Of a stretch of 64,000 nt of DNA, positions 1-8,912 are shown one piece after another. This DNA is from CAVWCW01 sp963753615 (GTDB taxonomy: Bacteria > Pseudomonadota > Gammaproteobacteria > Chromatiales > Chromatiaceae): positions 1 through 64,000 of the forward strand of contig CAVWCW010000020.1 in NCBI GenBank assembly GCA_963753615.1, given 5' to 3'. The translations under genes and the position numbers were made by a program. Under the pieces are notes generated by a model that worked only from the letters and a program-made list of their open reading frames with translations, had not been told where the DNA came from and searched no databases. Each line of letters begins with the position of its first letter. The first letter of the stretch is position 1.

Positions 1-55
1 TTCCCGCCTATTGAGCCGGTGAAGTAAATCAGAGGCTTCATATCGTTTCTATCTC

Positions 56-130
56 TTCGTTGTCGTTGTCGTAAATCGCAATTCCTACGGTTCTGTCGAC
101 TACGAACACGATTACGACAACGACAACGAA
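56..130. repeat. Long inverted repeat upstream of alkylsulfatase
   Basis: Positions 56-78 and 109-130 are reverse complements apart from one extra base (TTCGTTGTCGTTGTCGTAAA against its complement), with a 30-base loop. The arms are built from a GTC/GAC trinucleotide pattern. It lies 76 bases before the alkylsulfatase start and could be an RNA hairpin, a palindromic operator or an element end. A looser direct repeat with CCGTTCCT at 161 and 184 follows. No protein-binding site is recognised. Confidence 0.7.
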
Positions 131-205
131 TCAACCGAATCTGTCTAACTTATTTGTGAACCGTTCCTTAACTTGTCTCTTAACCGTTCCTAAAGGCTTT
201 ATCCA

Positions 206-2031
206 ATGAAACTATCGAACGTACTTGCTCTGCTCGCGTGCGGGGCCATTGCTCCGGCGGCGATTGCGCAGGACCTCTCACCCTATATGGGCGGGCCAGT
301 GGAACTGGTCGAAGCCCCCAATGGGGCGATTGCCAACAAGAAGATTCTGGATGGGATCGACGACGTTGCCTGGACCACGCCAACGATCGACACCCCGGCC
401 GAAGGCATCTGGCATTTTGGCGGCTATGGTCTGGCCCCGATCGCCGTGATCGACACCGACGAAGGGCTGATCGCCTTTGACACGGGCGACAGCAAGCATG
501 ACGGTGAATTGCTGCTGGCGGCCATCCGTACTGTCAGCGACAAGCCGATCAAGGCCATCATCTATGGCCATTCCCATACGGTTCTGGGGGCCGGCGTGCT
601 GGCCGAGGGCAACGATGATGTCATGGTCATCGGCCACCCCAACCTGAATGACGTCTACGAAGAAAACCAGAAAAGCGCAGGAATCCCGGCCTATTTCAAC
701 GAAATTGGCCCCTATCTGACAGCGCGCGCGTTGATCCAGTTCAACAGTTACCTGCCAGCAGAGGGCCCGGATGCTTTTGTGGTCCCCATGACCCTGACGG
801 ATACGGAATCCACCTTCATTCCGGTCAACACCCCGGTCGAAGACGGACAGGAAATGACCGTACTTGGCGTAGAAGATGCAGTTCTTCACCAAATACGGAT
901 CGGACGACAAGGTGCATACGACCGTCTGGATGCCGGAGCGCAAGATCCTGCTGACCACGATGCTGTGGTCCAGCCCGCCACAGCTTTATTCCGTGCGCGG
1001 TGACGTCTTCCGTGATCCGCGTGAATGGATCGCCGGGCTGAAATTCAACCGTGATCTGGGGGCCGAGGTTCTGATTTCTGCCGCTCGCGAAGTCCGTCGT
1101 TGGCAAGGAAAACGTGGCGCGGGTTCTCGAAGGCTATCTGGATGGGGCTGCCTTTGTGCTGGACCAATCCCTGCGTGGCATTCTCGGCGGGCTTGGCCCG
1201 GACGAGTTGCGCGAATTCGTGCAGTTTCCGGCCTATCTCGATGAGATCCCCAACAACCTGCAGAACTACGGCGAGATTTCGTCCTATTCTCCGGCGATCT
1301 TCTATCAGTCGGTGGGCTGGTACGACAATGACGCGGCCAACTTGAAACCGGTGACACCGCAGGCCCAGGCGGAACGTATCGTACCCCTGATGGGGGGACG
1401 CGAAAAGGTTCTGGCCGCTGCCTCTGCTGCTATGGAGAAAAAGGAATATTCCTGGGCTGCACAACTGGTGAACTACCTCTACCAGCTTGACCCGCAGGAC
1501 GCCGATGTGCGCCAACTGAAGGCAGATGCGCTGCGCCAGATGGCCTATGTCAGCACCGGGGGCAATGATCGCGCGCACCTGATGTCACAAGCCCTGTCGC
1601 TTGAAGGCAAGGTGACGATCCCGCGTCTGATCCCGCCGGCACCTGAGACCATTGCCGGTTCGCCCACCACCTATGTGGATTACTTCCGCGTCCGCATTGA
1701 CCCGAAAAAGAGCGACGAGACCAACAGTTTCGTGCGGTTCGATTTTGACGATGGCACCAGTGCAGGCCTGCACATTCGTCGCGCCATCGCCGAGTTCATT
1801 GCCGAGCCTGACAATTATGCCCGGCAGCCGGACATCACGCTCGCCCTGTCAGGGGAAAGCTGGGCCGGTCTTTATCTCAGTCAGGCAACCCCTGCCGATA
1901 TGATCAAAAGCGGGGATATCAAGGTTACAGGTGATGCGAATGAGGCCGCCCGCCTGATCGATCTGTTTGACCGGTTTGAACCAGAACAGGCCGTCGTCAT
2001 TCCGCCAGCCTTCAAGAGCTACAACCGCTGA
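206..2031 (+). pseudogene. Alkyl sulfatase (BDS1-like, metallo-beta-lactamase fold), two frameshifts
   Basis: The three frames together encode one exported alkyl-sulfatase-type protein of about 600 residues that would hydrolyse alkyl sulfate esters in the periplasm. Frame 2 (206 to about 870) has a signal peptide ending AIAQ, the MGGPVELVEAPNGAIA start typical of the family and a metal-site segment GHSHTVLGAG. Frame 3 (about 870-1094) continues with MQFFTKYGSDDK, and frame 1 (about 1096-2031) carries VVGKENVARVLEGY and the SCP2-like C-terminal domain ending LFDRFEPEQAVVIPP. Each break needs one extra base. The usual HxHxDH is HSH followed by TVLG, so the Asp-His pair is absent and activity may be lost or altered. 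It could be a decayed gene or sequencing error. Confidence 0.8.
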
Positions 2032-2051
2032 CGGGCGTCGCGCAACAATAA

Positions 2052-2076
2052 GGCGGACCCATTGACGGGGTCCGCC
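2052..2076 (+). terminator. Hairpin after alkylsulfatase
   Basis: GGCGGACCC (2052-2060) and GGGTCCGCC (2068-2076) form a perfect 9-bp stem with a 7-base loop, 21 bases after the alkylsulfatase stop. No T-tract follows, so termination is only suggested. Confidence 0.35.
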
Positions 2077-2822
2077 AAACCGCTAGTACCTGAAACACTT
2101 GCCGGTAACTGGACCGGCCCTGCCGCACAGCCTGAGCATTCGAGATGCAAAAGAGGAAATGACAATGAGACTACTACTGACTCTCGCGCTATGCGCACAG
2201 TCTTTGGCCATGGGAAGCGTTGCCACGGCTGAAACCTTCAAGGCAGATGTCCCGGACTCGCTGATGACGCCGGACGTTGTCGAAACCAGCCGGCTCGGCA
2301 CATTGCGCTTTACGGACGGTATGCCGGACGCAGAAACGGTTCAGACCGTCTATGACAACCTTGATTTCAACCGCGGAGTCGAAGCATTTCTGAGCGGCAT
2401 GCCTGCCGCGTCCATTCATGCGATGTGTGCGGGGTATGACGCTGCGGGCTTTCCTGCGCACACGGTCGGGATCAGCGAAGATTTGCTGGATGCACGCTCG
2501 CTGTGGCTGACGGCCAACACCACGACGATCTATGTCGCAAGTTGCCTCGACCTTGCTCAAGGACCGGTCGTTGTTGAGGTTCCGGCGGGCGTATTGGGCG
2601 CCGTGAACGACGCGTTCTTTCGCTGGGTTTCGGACATTGGCGTGACCGGGCCGGATCAGGGGCGCGGTGGTCGCTATCTGTTTTTGCCGCCGGATTACAC
2701 CGGGCCTGTCCCTCAGGGCGGCTTTCATGTGGCCCGCTCGAAAACCAATATGCACTGGATGACTTGGTCTAATACCAACGGACACCCCAGTTAAGGGACA
2801 ATACCCGAAACTGAGGTGAGAG

Positions 2823-3116
2823 ATGGCGACACGTAAGCAATACACGAGAGAGTTCAAGCAGGACGCGGTGAGGTTGGTCACCGAGCAGGGCTACAAGCAC
2901 ACGGAGGCGGCCAGGAATCTGGGCATCGACCGCGGGATGCTGGGTCGCTGGATCAAGGAATTCCAGGATGACGAGAGTGGGGCATTTCCCGGCAACGGCA
3001 AGCTGACGGCGGAGCAGGAAGAGCTTCGTCGTTTACGTCGGGAAAACAAGCAGTTAAAGCTTGAGCGAGAAATCTTAAAAAAGGCGGCTGCCTTCTTCGC
3101 GAAAGAGTCGAGCTGA
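2823..3116 (+). CDS. IS3-family transposase OrfA (DNA-binding)
   Basis: A 97-residue protein with an N-terminal helix-turn-helix (residues about 5-45, YTREFKQDAVRLV, EAARNLGIDRGMLGRW) and a C-terminal leucine-zipper-like helix (EELRRLRRENKQLKLEREILKKA), the standard OrfA layout. It binds the IS ends and supplies the N-terminus of the OrfAB transposase through frameshifting at 3077-3083. GGTGAGAG before ATG 2823 serves as ribosome-binding site. Both ORFs are uninterrupted, so the element may still be active. Confidence 0.9.
   Translation: MATRKQYTREFKQDAVRLVTEQGYKHTEAARNLGIDRGMLGRWIKEFQDDESGAFPGNGKLTAEQEELRRLRRENKQLKLEREILKKAAAFFAKESS
3077..3083 (+). other. Programmed -1 frameshift site A AAA AAG
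   Basis: The heptamer A6G lies in the zero frame of orfA as A-AAA-AAG. A -1 slip enters an open frame with no stop that runs through ELRYQFIAQQKKAYSVRLL into OrfB. This is the known way IS3-family elements make their OrfAB transposase. Confidence 0.8.
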
Positions 3117-3154
3117 GATATCAGTTCATCGCCCAACAGAAGAAGGCGTATTCG

Positions 3155-3988
3155 GTGAGGTTGCTTTGCCGATTAATGGGCGTGAGCCGCAGCGGGTTCT
3201 ATGACTGGGTGCGGCGTCAAAGTCAGGATCCGGATCCGCTGCGCGAGGAAATGCTCGGCTGGATCAAGGACCTGGCCAAGGGCTCGGACCATACCTACGG
3301 GTCGCGGCGCATGGCCAAAGGGCTGCGGGCGCTGGGGTATCCGGTAGGGCGTTACCGGGCGCGAGGACTGATGCGCGAGGCCGGGGTGTGGGTGCGATAT
3401 CGGCGCCGGTACCGGGTCACCACCAACAGCAATCATCGCCAGCCGGTGTTTGAGAACCGGCTGAAACGGGATTTTTCCCCGAGTGCCGCCAACCAGGTCT
3501 GGGCCGGTGACATCAGCTACGTTTGGACCCACGAGGGGTGGCTGTACTTGGCGGTGGTGATCGACCTGTACTCGCGCAAGGTGGTCGGCTGGTCGATGGG
3601 AAAGCGCCTGACCAGCAGTCTAGCCTGCGATGCGCTGCAGATGGCGCTGTGGCGGCGCAAGCCACCCAAGGGGCAGTTGATCCATCATTCTGACCGGGGC
3701 GTGCAGTACGCTAGTCGGGCGTTCCGCAGGGTACTCAAGGCCCACGGGATCGAGGGCAGTATGAGCCGAAAGGGCGACTGCTGGGATAACGCGGTGGTCG
3801 AGAGCTTCTTCGGATCGTTGAAGTCGGAGCGGGTTCACTGGCGGAACTACCAGAGCCGAGAAGAGGCTCGGGCTGACATCGTCGAGTACATCGGCATGTT
3901 CTATAACAGCCGGCGGCTCCATTCCTATCTGGGTTACCAAAGCCCAGACGAGTTTGAAAGAAACGGCCAGCTGGCCGATGCGGCTTAA
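3155..3988 (+). CDS. IS3-family transposase OrfB (DDE integrase domain)
   Basis: A 277-residue catalytic part starting at GTG 3155, more likely made as an OrfAB fusion. It has the N-terminal HTH_21 segment (MGVSRSGFYDW) and an rve/DDE core: D in WAGDISYV, D in HHSDRGVQYAS and E in VVESFFGSLKSE, with the family signature RRLHSYLGYQSPDEFE near the end. All three catalytic acidic residues are present and the length is normal. The stop lies within the right inverted end. Confidence 0.9.
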   Translation: MRLLCRLMGVSRSGFYDWVRRQSQDPDPLREEMLGWIKDLAKGSDHTYGSRRMAKGLRALGYPVGRYRARGLMREAGVWVRYRRRYRVTTNSNHRQPVFENRLKRDFSPSAANQVWAGDISYVWTHEGWLYLAVVIDLYSRKVVGWSMGKRLTSSLACDALQMALWRRKPPKGQLIHHSDRGVQYASRAFRRVLKAHGIEGSMSRKGDCWDNAVVESFFGSLKSERVHWRNYQSREEARADIVEYIGMFYNSRRLHSYLGYQSPDEFERNGQLADAA

Positions 3989-4976
3989 CTGGGGTGTCCG
4001 CTAGGACTTGACCACGTCAGGATGTTTGCAAGGGCCTTTGTCGTGGATGGCGATATCGGCGCAGCAGTCCAGGGCGTCAAGGACGAGATGAAGGTATACC
4101 TGCTCTCGGAGGCTGCAAATCCGCCAGAAGAAACCTTCGTAAATTTCTCCGGGATGCAGATGAACACCATCCACGCCAATGATGTGACATTCTATGATGA
4201 ATTGAATGCCGTCGTTCAGAGCGAGCCCGCGGATGCCTTTGATCCCGAAATTGCCGGTCTTTTTGCGGCGATTGGGATTAAAAAGGACGAACCCTTTGAA
4301 CCTGACGAGCGCATGAAATCCATTTTGACCGAGGCAGTTGCCGTCGGCAATGCCACCGCGCGCGCGCTTTCGTTCCGGCCCCGTGATCGTGACCGCTATT
4401 ACTATTACCCTGACCGCGAATGGTACACGAGCTTTGTTGGCGGCAGCTACGAGTTCATGGACAATGGCGCCTTGGGTCTCAACGACAGAACAATGTTTCA
4501 CTACCTGGCAACCGGTATCACGCCTGCAATGACGTCACCTCAGGTTGGAACTGGGTCGGCCTATGCCTTCACGGCGCATGATTCCGATGGTGATTATCTC
4601 GACGGGGCCAAGACTTACAAGGTCACCCTTCCGGCTCCTATCCCGGCCAAGGATTTCTGGTCATTTACTGTCTACTCCCCGCAGCACCGATCGATGCTTG
4701 AGACCGATCAAAAGCTTGCAGGTCTGGGCAGCACTCTGCCGGATGTGGCTGCAAACAAAGATGGCTCCTATACCGTCTGGTTTGGACCAGAGGCGCCAGA
4801 GGGCCACGAAGGCAATTGGGTTCAGACGATGCCGGGCCAAGGGCTTGGGATTATATTGCGGCTCTACGGCCCACTGGAACCCTGGTTTGACAAGACCTGG
4901 AAACCGGGAGATTTTGAATTAGCGGAATAAACAGCACACGATACCCTGTGAGTACTTAAGCCTGGAAAGAGCATTT

Positions 4977-5118
4977 CACCACGAAGATAACGAAGGAACA
5001 CGAAGAAAAACGATGGGGAAGTAAGTCATAATGTGGATACCGACCTCACCCAGAAGGTGACGGCCGCCTCACAGCCATCCTCTTGAAACCCTTCGTGCTC
5101 TTCGTGTTCTTCGTGGTT
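4977..5118. repeat. Inverted pair of CACGAAG-rich repeats
   Basis: The left arm (about 4977-5008, CACCACGAAG...GGAACACGAAG) and right arm (5089-5118, CTTCGTGCTCTTCGTGTTCTTCGTGG) are imperfect inverted copies of a stuttering ACGAAG motif, 80 bases apart. They lie between the DUF1254 stop and the IS1380 element. They resemble short palindromic intergenic elements; no function is assigned. Confidence 0.6.
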
Positions 5119-5152
5119 CAACTGCCGGATCTAGGTAAAGGGTCGTAAGAAC

Positions 5153-6793
5153 TTAACCCGTTAGTTGCATAAAAAACGCACCGATAAATACGTAGACGCC
5201 GTTATTTACGGGCTCGACTACCTGTAACAACTCTGCGGCTGGAGTTCACCGATAGTGCGATCCAGAAAACACCGAAAAATGATGCGATACGATGGGTAGC
5301 GGTAATAAAAAAACGGCCCCTTAGTTGGTAGAATTGGAGGCACCACACCGCCCAAATCAACCAACGGAGACCGTTTGCATGAAGTGTAGCAGAGCCGCCG
5401 TTCATCGCAAATCCCATCGCCTTCCCGAGATCCGGTTTGAAGACCAGCGCTTGACCTCCTTCGCCGGCTTGATCGTGTTCCAGTCGTTGTTCAATCGCCT
5501 CGGATTGAAGGGACAACTCACGGGCTGCTTCCGGCATCTGAAGGTCAGCCCCATCTTTGGACATGGACTCACCGTGCTGCTGCTGATTGTCCATCTGCTG
5601 CTGGGCTACCGGCGGCTTCAGGATATGCGTTACTACCAGGATGATCCCATGGTGCGTCGCCTGTTGGGGCTGGAGCGGCTGCCGGATGTAGCCACCGTCA
5701 GCCGCACGCTGGCGGGAATGGACAAGCGCAGCGTGGACAAGCTGCGCCGGCTCAACCGGCAACAGGTTCTTCGGCGGCTTAGCGGTCTGAGTTTGGCACG
5801 CATCACCCTGGACTTCGATGGCTCGGTGCTCTCCAGCGGGCGCTTCGCCGAGGGCACGGCGGTGGGTTTTAACCGCAAGAAGAAAGGACAACGCAGTTAC
5901 TACCCGCTGTTCTGCACCTTGGCCCAGACCGGTCAGGTGCTCGATGTCTGGCATCGTCCCGGAAATGTCCATGACTCCAACGGCGCCAAGACCTTCATCG
6001 TCGACTGTATCCGCGAAATACGGGCCATCTTGCCCCGTGCTGCCATTGAAGTGCGGATGGACAGCGCCTTCTTCTCGGATGAGATCGTCGGTATGCTCCA
6101 TGCGCAAGGGGTTGAGTTCACCATCAGCGTCCCCTTCGAGCGTTTTACCGAACTCAAGGGCATGGTGGAAGGGCGCAAACGGTGGCGTCGCTTGAATGAT
6201 CGCTGTGACTTTTTCGAAAGCCGCTGGAAGCCCAAAAGCTGGGGCGCGAAACAGCGCTTTGTCTTCATTCGCACCCGCAACCGCAAACAGTACAAGGAGC
6301 CGGTTCAACTGGATCTGTTTATCCCCTATGAATACGGCTATGACTTCAAAGTGATCGTTACCAACAAGCGTCTTGGCGCCAGAAAGGTGCTGAGCTATCA
6401 CAATGGCCGCGGAGCGCAAGAGGGGATTTTCGCTGAACTGAAGTCGCAGACCCAGATGGACTACATCCCAACCCGCCGCCAAGCCGGCAACCGGGTGTTT
6501 ATCCTTGCGGCCATGCTCGCGCACAACCTCAATCGGGAGATGCAGATGATGGCCGATGAACCGCAACGCAATACCACGGAGCGGCGTGCTCCGTTGTGGC
6601 AGTTCGAACAGCTCGGCACGTTGCGGCGCAAATTGATTCAACGCGCCGGACGGCTGACCAAGCCCCAGGGGACGCTCACCCTGACGATGAGCGCCAACCC
6701 AACGGTCAAATCGCAGTTGCTGCATTATCTGGATGTCTTGAAACAAGCGGCTTGATCTCGTTTTTGTCAGAATTTATGCAATGATTGGGTTAA
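5153..6793 (+). mobile_element. IS1380-family insertion sequence with TTAA duplications
   Basis: TTAA at 5153-5156 and at 6790-6793 flank a 1633-bp body whose ends are imperfect inverted repeats (CCCGTTAGTTGCATAAA at the left; complement of TTTATGCAATGATTGGG at the right). One transposase gene fills the body. A 4-bp TTAA duplication and this size fit the IS1380 family. The element separates the DUF1254 gene from an arylsulfatase fragment. Confidence 0.8.
5379..6755 (+). CDS. IS1380-family transposase
   Basis: A 458-residue DDE transposase. Catalytic acidic residues are visible as D in TLDFDGSVL, D in VRMDSAFFS and E in GRGAQEGIFAELK, the IS1380 pattern. The N-terminus has FGHGLTVLLLIVHLLLGYRRLQDMRYY, and the C-terminus has RVFILAAMLAHNLNREMQM. 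ATG 5379 is preferred over an upstream in-frame start because GGAGA lies 10 bases before it. The frame is intact, so transposition may still be possible. Confidence 0.88.
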   Translation: MKCSRAAVHRKSHRLPEIRFEDQRLTSFAGLIVFQSLFNRLGLKGQLTGCFRHLKVSPIFGHGLTVLLLIVHLLLGYRRLQDMRYYQDDPMVRRLLGLERLPDVATVSRTLAGMDKRSVDKLRRLNRQQVLRRLSGLSLARITLDFDGSVLSSGRFAEGTAVGFNRKKKGQRSYYPLFCTLAQTGQVLDVWHRPGNVHDSNGAKTFIVDCIREIRAILPRAAIEVRMDSAFFSDEIVGMLHAQGVEFTISVPFERFTELKGMVEGRKRWRRLNDRCDFFESRWKPKSWGAKQRFVFIRTRNRKQYKEPVQLDLFIPYEYGYDFKVIVTNKRLGARKVLSYHNGRGAQEGIFAELKSQTQMDYIPTRRQAGNRVFILAAMLAHNLNREMQMMADEPQRNTTERRAPLWQFEQLGTLRRKLIQRAGRLTKPQGTLTLTMSANPTVKSQLLHYLDVLKQAA

Positions 6794-6818
6794 TTAGGAA
6801 AAAGGACAAAAAAGGGAA

Positions 6819-7316
6819 ATGAAATCAAAAATACAGATGACGACCCTTGCGCTGTCCATCATGGCTATGCTGCCCATCATGGCTGCGACGTCTTATGCTC
6901 AAGAAGTCTTACCATTCCCGGAAACGCCGACAGCAAGTAGTACGGGAAAAACTCTTGCGGACTCTAAACACCAGTCGCGTAAAACTGAGAGTCACCTACC
7001 AAAAGATGCCCCCAACATCGTCATTTTTATGACTGATGATGCAGGGTTTTCACATCCCGAGGTATTTGGTGGTCCGGTACATATGCCGACGATGGCTCGT
7101 TTGGCTGAGTCAGGTATCACCTACAATGCGTTTCACACAACGGCCATGTGTTCTCCTACGCGAGCCGCATTATTAACCGGTCGCAACAGGATCCCAGCGT
7201 CCTTGCTGTCGGGGCCGTGGCTACTTCTTGAGCTGGCGCCCAATCGCACCCCCGGCGCCCGCCCCGAGCGCGGCACCACCGACACCGCCGGCTGCGGCAC
7301 CCGCCGCGCCGCCTAG
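6819..7316 (+). pseudogene. Arylsulfatase, N-terminal fragment fused to unrelated sequence
   Basis: A signal peptide (MKSKIQ to SYAQ) is followed by a type I sulfatase start: PNIVIFMTDDAGF (metal-binding Asp pair), HMPTMARLAESG and the formylglycine site CSPTRAALLTGRN. After GRN (about 7188) homology stops, at a GGATCC, and the frame runs on for about 40 unrelated residues over the 3' end of the opposite-strand gene at 7221. About three quarters of a normal sulfatase is missing, so it cannot be active. The segment is visibly less GC-rich than what follows, pointing to a recombination junction. GGGAA precedes the ATG. Confidence 0.75.
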
Positions 7317-7556
7317 AGCTCCACCGACGACCGCGCCACTCTTGGTCTTGCCCTTGGTAGAGACAGCGGCTCCAGCCCCGCCGCCGACGGCGCCACCCAC
7401 GACCCCGCTGCCACCCATACTCTTGCCTATCGCCGCGCCGGCAGCACCGCCGAGTGCGCTGCCAGCACCCGACTTGAGGTTGCTATCGCCTGCCACCGCG
7501 TTCGTCAGCAGGAATACACCGCAGAAACCTGCAACAACCAGCATCGAGTGCTTCAT
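7221..7556 (-). CDS. Glycine-zipper exported protein
   Basis: A 111-residue protein with a signal peptide (MKHSMLVVAGFCGVFLLTNAVAG) and then almost entirely Gly/Ala glycine-zipper repeats (GAGSALGGAAGAAIGKSMGG, GGALGGAAGAAAGG, GAGAGGAIGRQLKK). Such zippers insert into or span the outer membrane in bacterial envelope proteins; the precise function is unknown. ATG 7556 is chosen because GAGAGG stands 6 bases upstream and the signal peptide begins there. No lipobox is present. Confidence 0.7.
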   Translation of the reverse strand: MKHSMLVVAGFCGVFLLTNAVAGDSNLKSGAGSALGGAAGAAIGKSMGGSGVVGGAVGGGAGAAVSTKGKTKSGAVVGGALGGAAGAAAGGVGGAALGAGAGGAIGRQLKK

Positions 7557-7741
7557 CGAACCCCTCTCCCATCGATCAGTCATGATTTACCTCGAGAGCG
7601 CCATCAACGACGCCCGATTTCTTTCAGTCATTCGGGATAGGGTTCTATCCCGACCTTGCGAGCAAGCTGCTGATCACGGATCAACCCCACCAGGATCGAC
7701 AGCTTCATCGTCATTTCTTCCGCGTTTCGATGACTGCGGGG

Positions 7742-8137
7742 CTACATGTGCCCCTGTATCAACGTCGATGGCGGCACGACCACGGCCTGCTCGGGGTCGT
7801 AGCGGTCGAACAGATCGAGCGCACGGGCCGCCTCCGCCGCATCGCCCGCGGTCACGGCGATTTCACCGGCCTCGATCAGCTCGTCGGTGGGGGCCGCGCT
7901 GAGGTAGACCTTGGCCCAGGTCTCGCCCGAGAGCTTCAGCACGATATCCGGGTCGCGCGGGTAGGCGGCGGGGCCCTCGATAAACTCCGCGATCGCGCCG
8001 TTCGGCGCCTCCACCAGCTCCACCTGTCCCCCCATGTAGGGCGTCGCGGGTAGGGCCGGTTCTTCCGCCTGGAGGTCGGACACCAAGCCGGCAGCCAGGA
8101 CGACTGCCATCGAGAGGACGCTAGCTTGACGTCTCAT
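7742..8137 (-). pseudogene. Miniature alkylsulfatase with in-frame internal deletion
   Basis: A continuous 131-residue frame joins the start of an alkylsulfatase (signal peptide, then MGGQVELVEAPNGAIA) directly to its far C-terminus (EFIEGPAAYPRDPDIVLKLS through LFDRYDPEQAVVVPP). In the full-length relative at 206-2031 these parts are about 1.4 kb apart. Both joining points encode Ala-Ile-Ala, so deletion between short GCGATCGC-like repeats is the likely cause. The metallo-beta-lactamase domain is gone. The frame is open with GGAG before ATG 8137, so a small exported SCP2-like product could still be made. Confidence 0.75.
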
Positions 8138-8533
8138 GCTCGAAACTCCGTCGCAGTAAAGAGTGCGAACACTCAGGTATCGACATAGTGCCCCAGCCAG
8201 GCGGTCGGCGCCTGTCATCTGGTGCCAAATCATCCGCGTCGCGCGGGGGCGAGCGCCTCACGGTCCACCTGCTGACGCTCCCACCAGGCCCAGGCAACCC
8301 CGACAGCGGCGAACTTACGCCGACTTGGCCGTGAACCTGCGAGCAGTGACGGCGCTCCTGGCCTGTAACGCGGTTGCGCCAACGGCAGCGGAGCGCTCCA
8401 TAGCTGCGTCGACAGCCACAGACTGGGCAAGCGCCTGATGCTTCTCGGCATGAGATGACAGGCGGCGAAAGTCCCACTTCGCTACGCTTCGGCCCGATCT
8501 GTGCCACTCTCGGTCACAGCATGTTCAGCTAGG
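8138..8533. other. Stretch with no recognisable gene
   Basis: GC-rich DNA with open frames on both strands that show no family resemblance and no good ribosome-binding site. Nothing else is supported here before the dispersed repeat. Confidence 0.5.
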
Positions 8534-8668
8534 GAGACGCTGAAAAAAGCCCTCCCTGGCTTTCTACAGCACGGCTTTCGAAAGCCTTCATTTTCAGGCG
8601 GTTGGAAGCCTGAAAATGGCGGGGCATCCTGCCCCGCACCGGAAACGCGATTAAGTCAGCGTTTCCCT
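8534..8668 (+). repeat. Dispersed intergenic repeat, family 1, copy A
   Basis: It begins GAGACGCTGAAAAAAGCCC, passes through CCTCCCTGGCTTT, GGCTTTCGAAAGCC and GGCGGGGCATCCTGCCCCGC, and ends with the hairpin GGAAACGC...GCGTTTCC (8641-8667). The reverse complement of 34289-34447 matches over nearly the whole length; 62290-62442 and 39101-39153 match in part. It ends 15 bases before the lipoprotein gene start. Confidence 0.85.
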
Positions 8669-8682
8669 AGGGGAAGTTCGCT

Positions 8683-8895
8683 ATGAAACTGATGCATTCT
8701 GCCGTTCTTCTCTGCGCAGCAACGCTGGGCCTGGCCGCGTGCTCACAGGAGCCTGATGAGCAGGAAACCGTCGCTCCCCCGGGCAGCGCGGAGCAGATCG
8801 GTAAACAGATCGACCAAGCCGTCGATGAGCTGCAGCAACGGGCGAACGAAGCCGGAGCCAAACTCGGCGACAGGAACTATCCAGCCCTGCTGTGA
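8683..8895 (+). CDS. Small lipoprotein
   Basis: A 70-residue protein with a type II signal peptide and lipobox LAAC (Cys about residue 20), then a charged helical tail (SAEQIGKQIDQAVDELQQRANEAGAKLGD) likely forming a coiled coil at the membrane. AGGGGAAG just upstream is a good ribosome-binding site. It is transcribed away from the mini-alkylsulfatase and directly follows repeat copy A. No specific family is recognised. Confidence 0.7.
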   Translation: MKLMHSAVLLCAATLGLAACSQEPDEQETVAPPGSAEQIGKQIDQAVDELQQRANEAGAKLGDRNYPALL

Positions 8896-8912
8896 CGAAG
8901 TGCTGCGGGAGG

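Larger units (their letters stand above)
2765..4014 (+). mobile_element. IS3-family insertion sequence (IS150/IS51-like OrfAB)
   Basis: A 1250-bp element with ends TGGTC (2765) and GACCA (4014), the TG...CA form of this family. The imperfect terminal repeats include a perfect 17-bp core, CGGACACCCCAGTTAAG at 2779-2795 and its complement at 3984-4000. It carries orfA and orfB in a -1 arrangement and splits the DUF1254 gene. No clear 3-4 bp target duplication is visible, which suggests later change or a slightly different true edge. Confidence 0.85.
2165..4930 (+). pseudogene. DUF1254/DUF1214 exported protein, interrupted by IS3-family element
   Basis: The 5' part (2165-2764) has a signal peptide (MRLLLTLALCAQ to ATAE) and the DUF1254 segment ending FHVARSKTNMHWMT. 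The 3' part (4016-4930) resumes with VRMFARAFVVDGD and carries the DUF1214 half (YYYYPDREWYTSF, GSAYAFTAHDSDG, WSFTVYSPQHRSM, LRLYGPLEPWFDKTW). Removing 2765-4015 rejoins both halves in frame at a conserved DUF1254 position, so the gene was intact before insertion. ATG 2165 is chosen over 2159 because GAGG at 2153-2156 is then 8 bases away. The biochemical role of this family is not established; members often sit beside catabolic and sulfatase genes, as here. Confidence 0.8.

Noticed and set aside
5202..6746. 514-residue open frame antisense to the IS1380 transposase
   Set aside because: It mirrors the transposase, has no family resemblance or ribosome-binding site and shows shadow composition.
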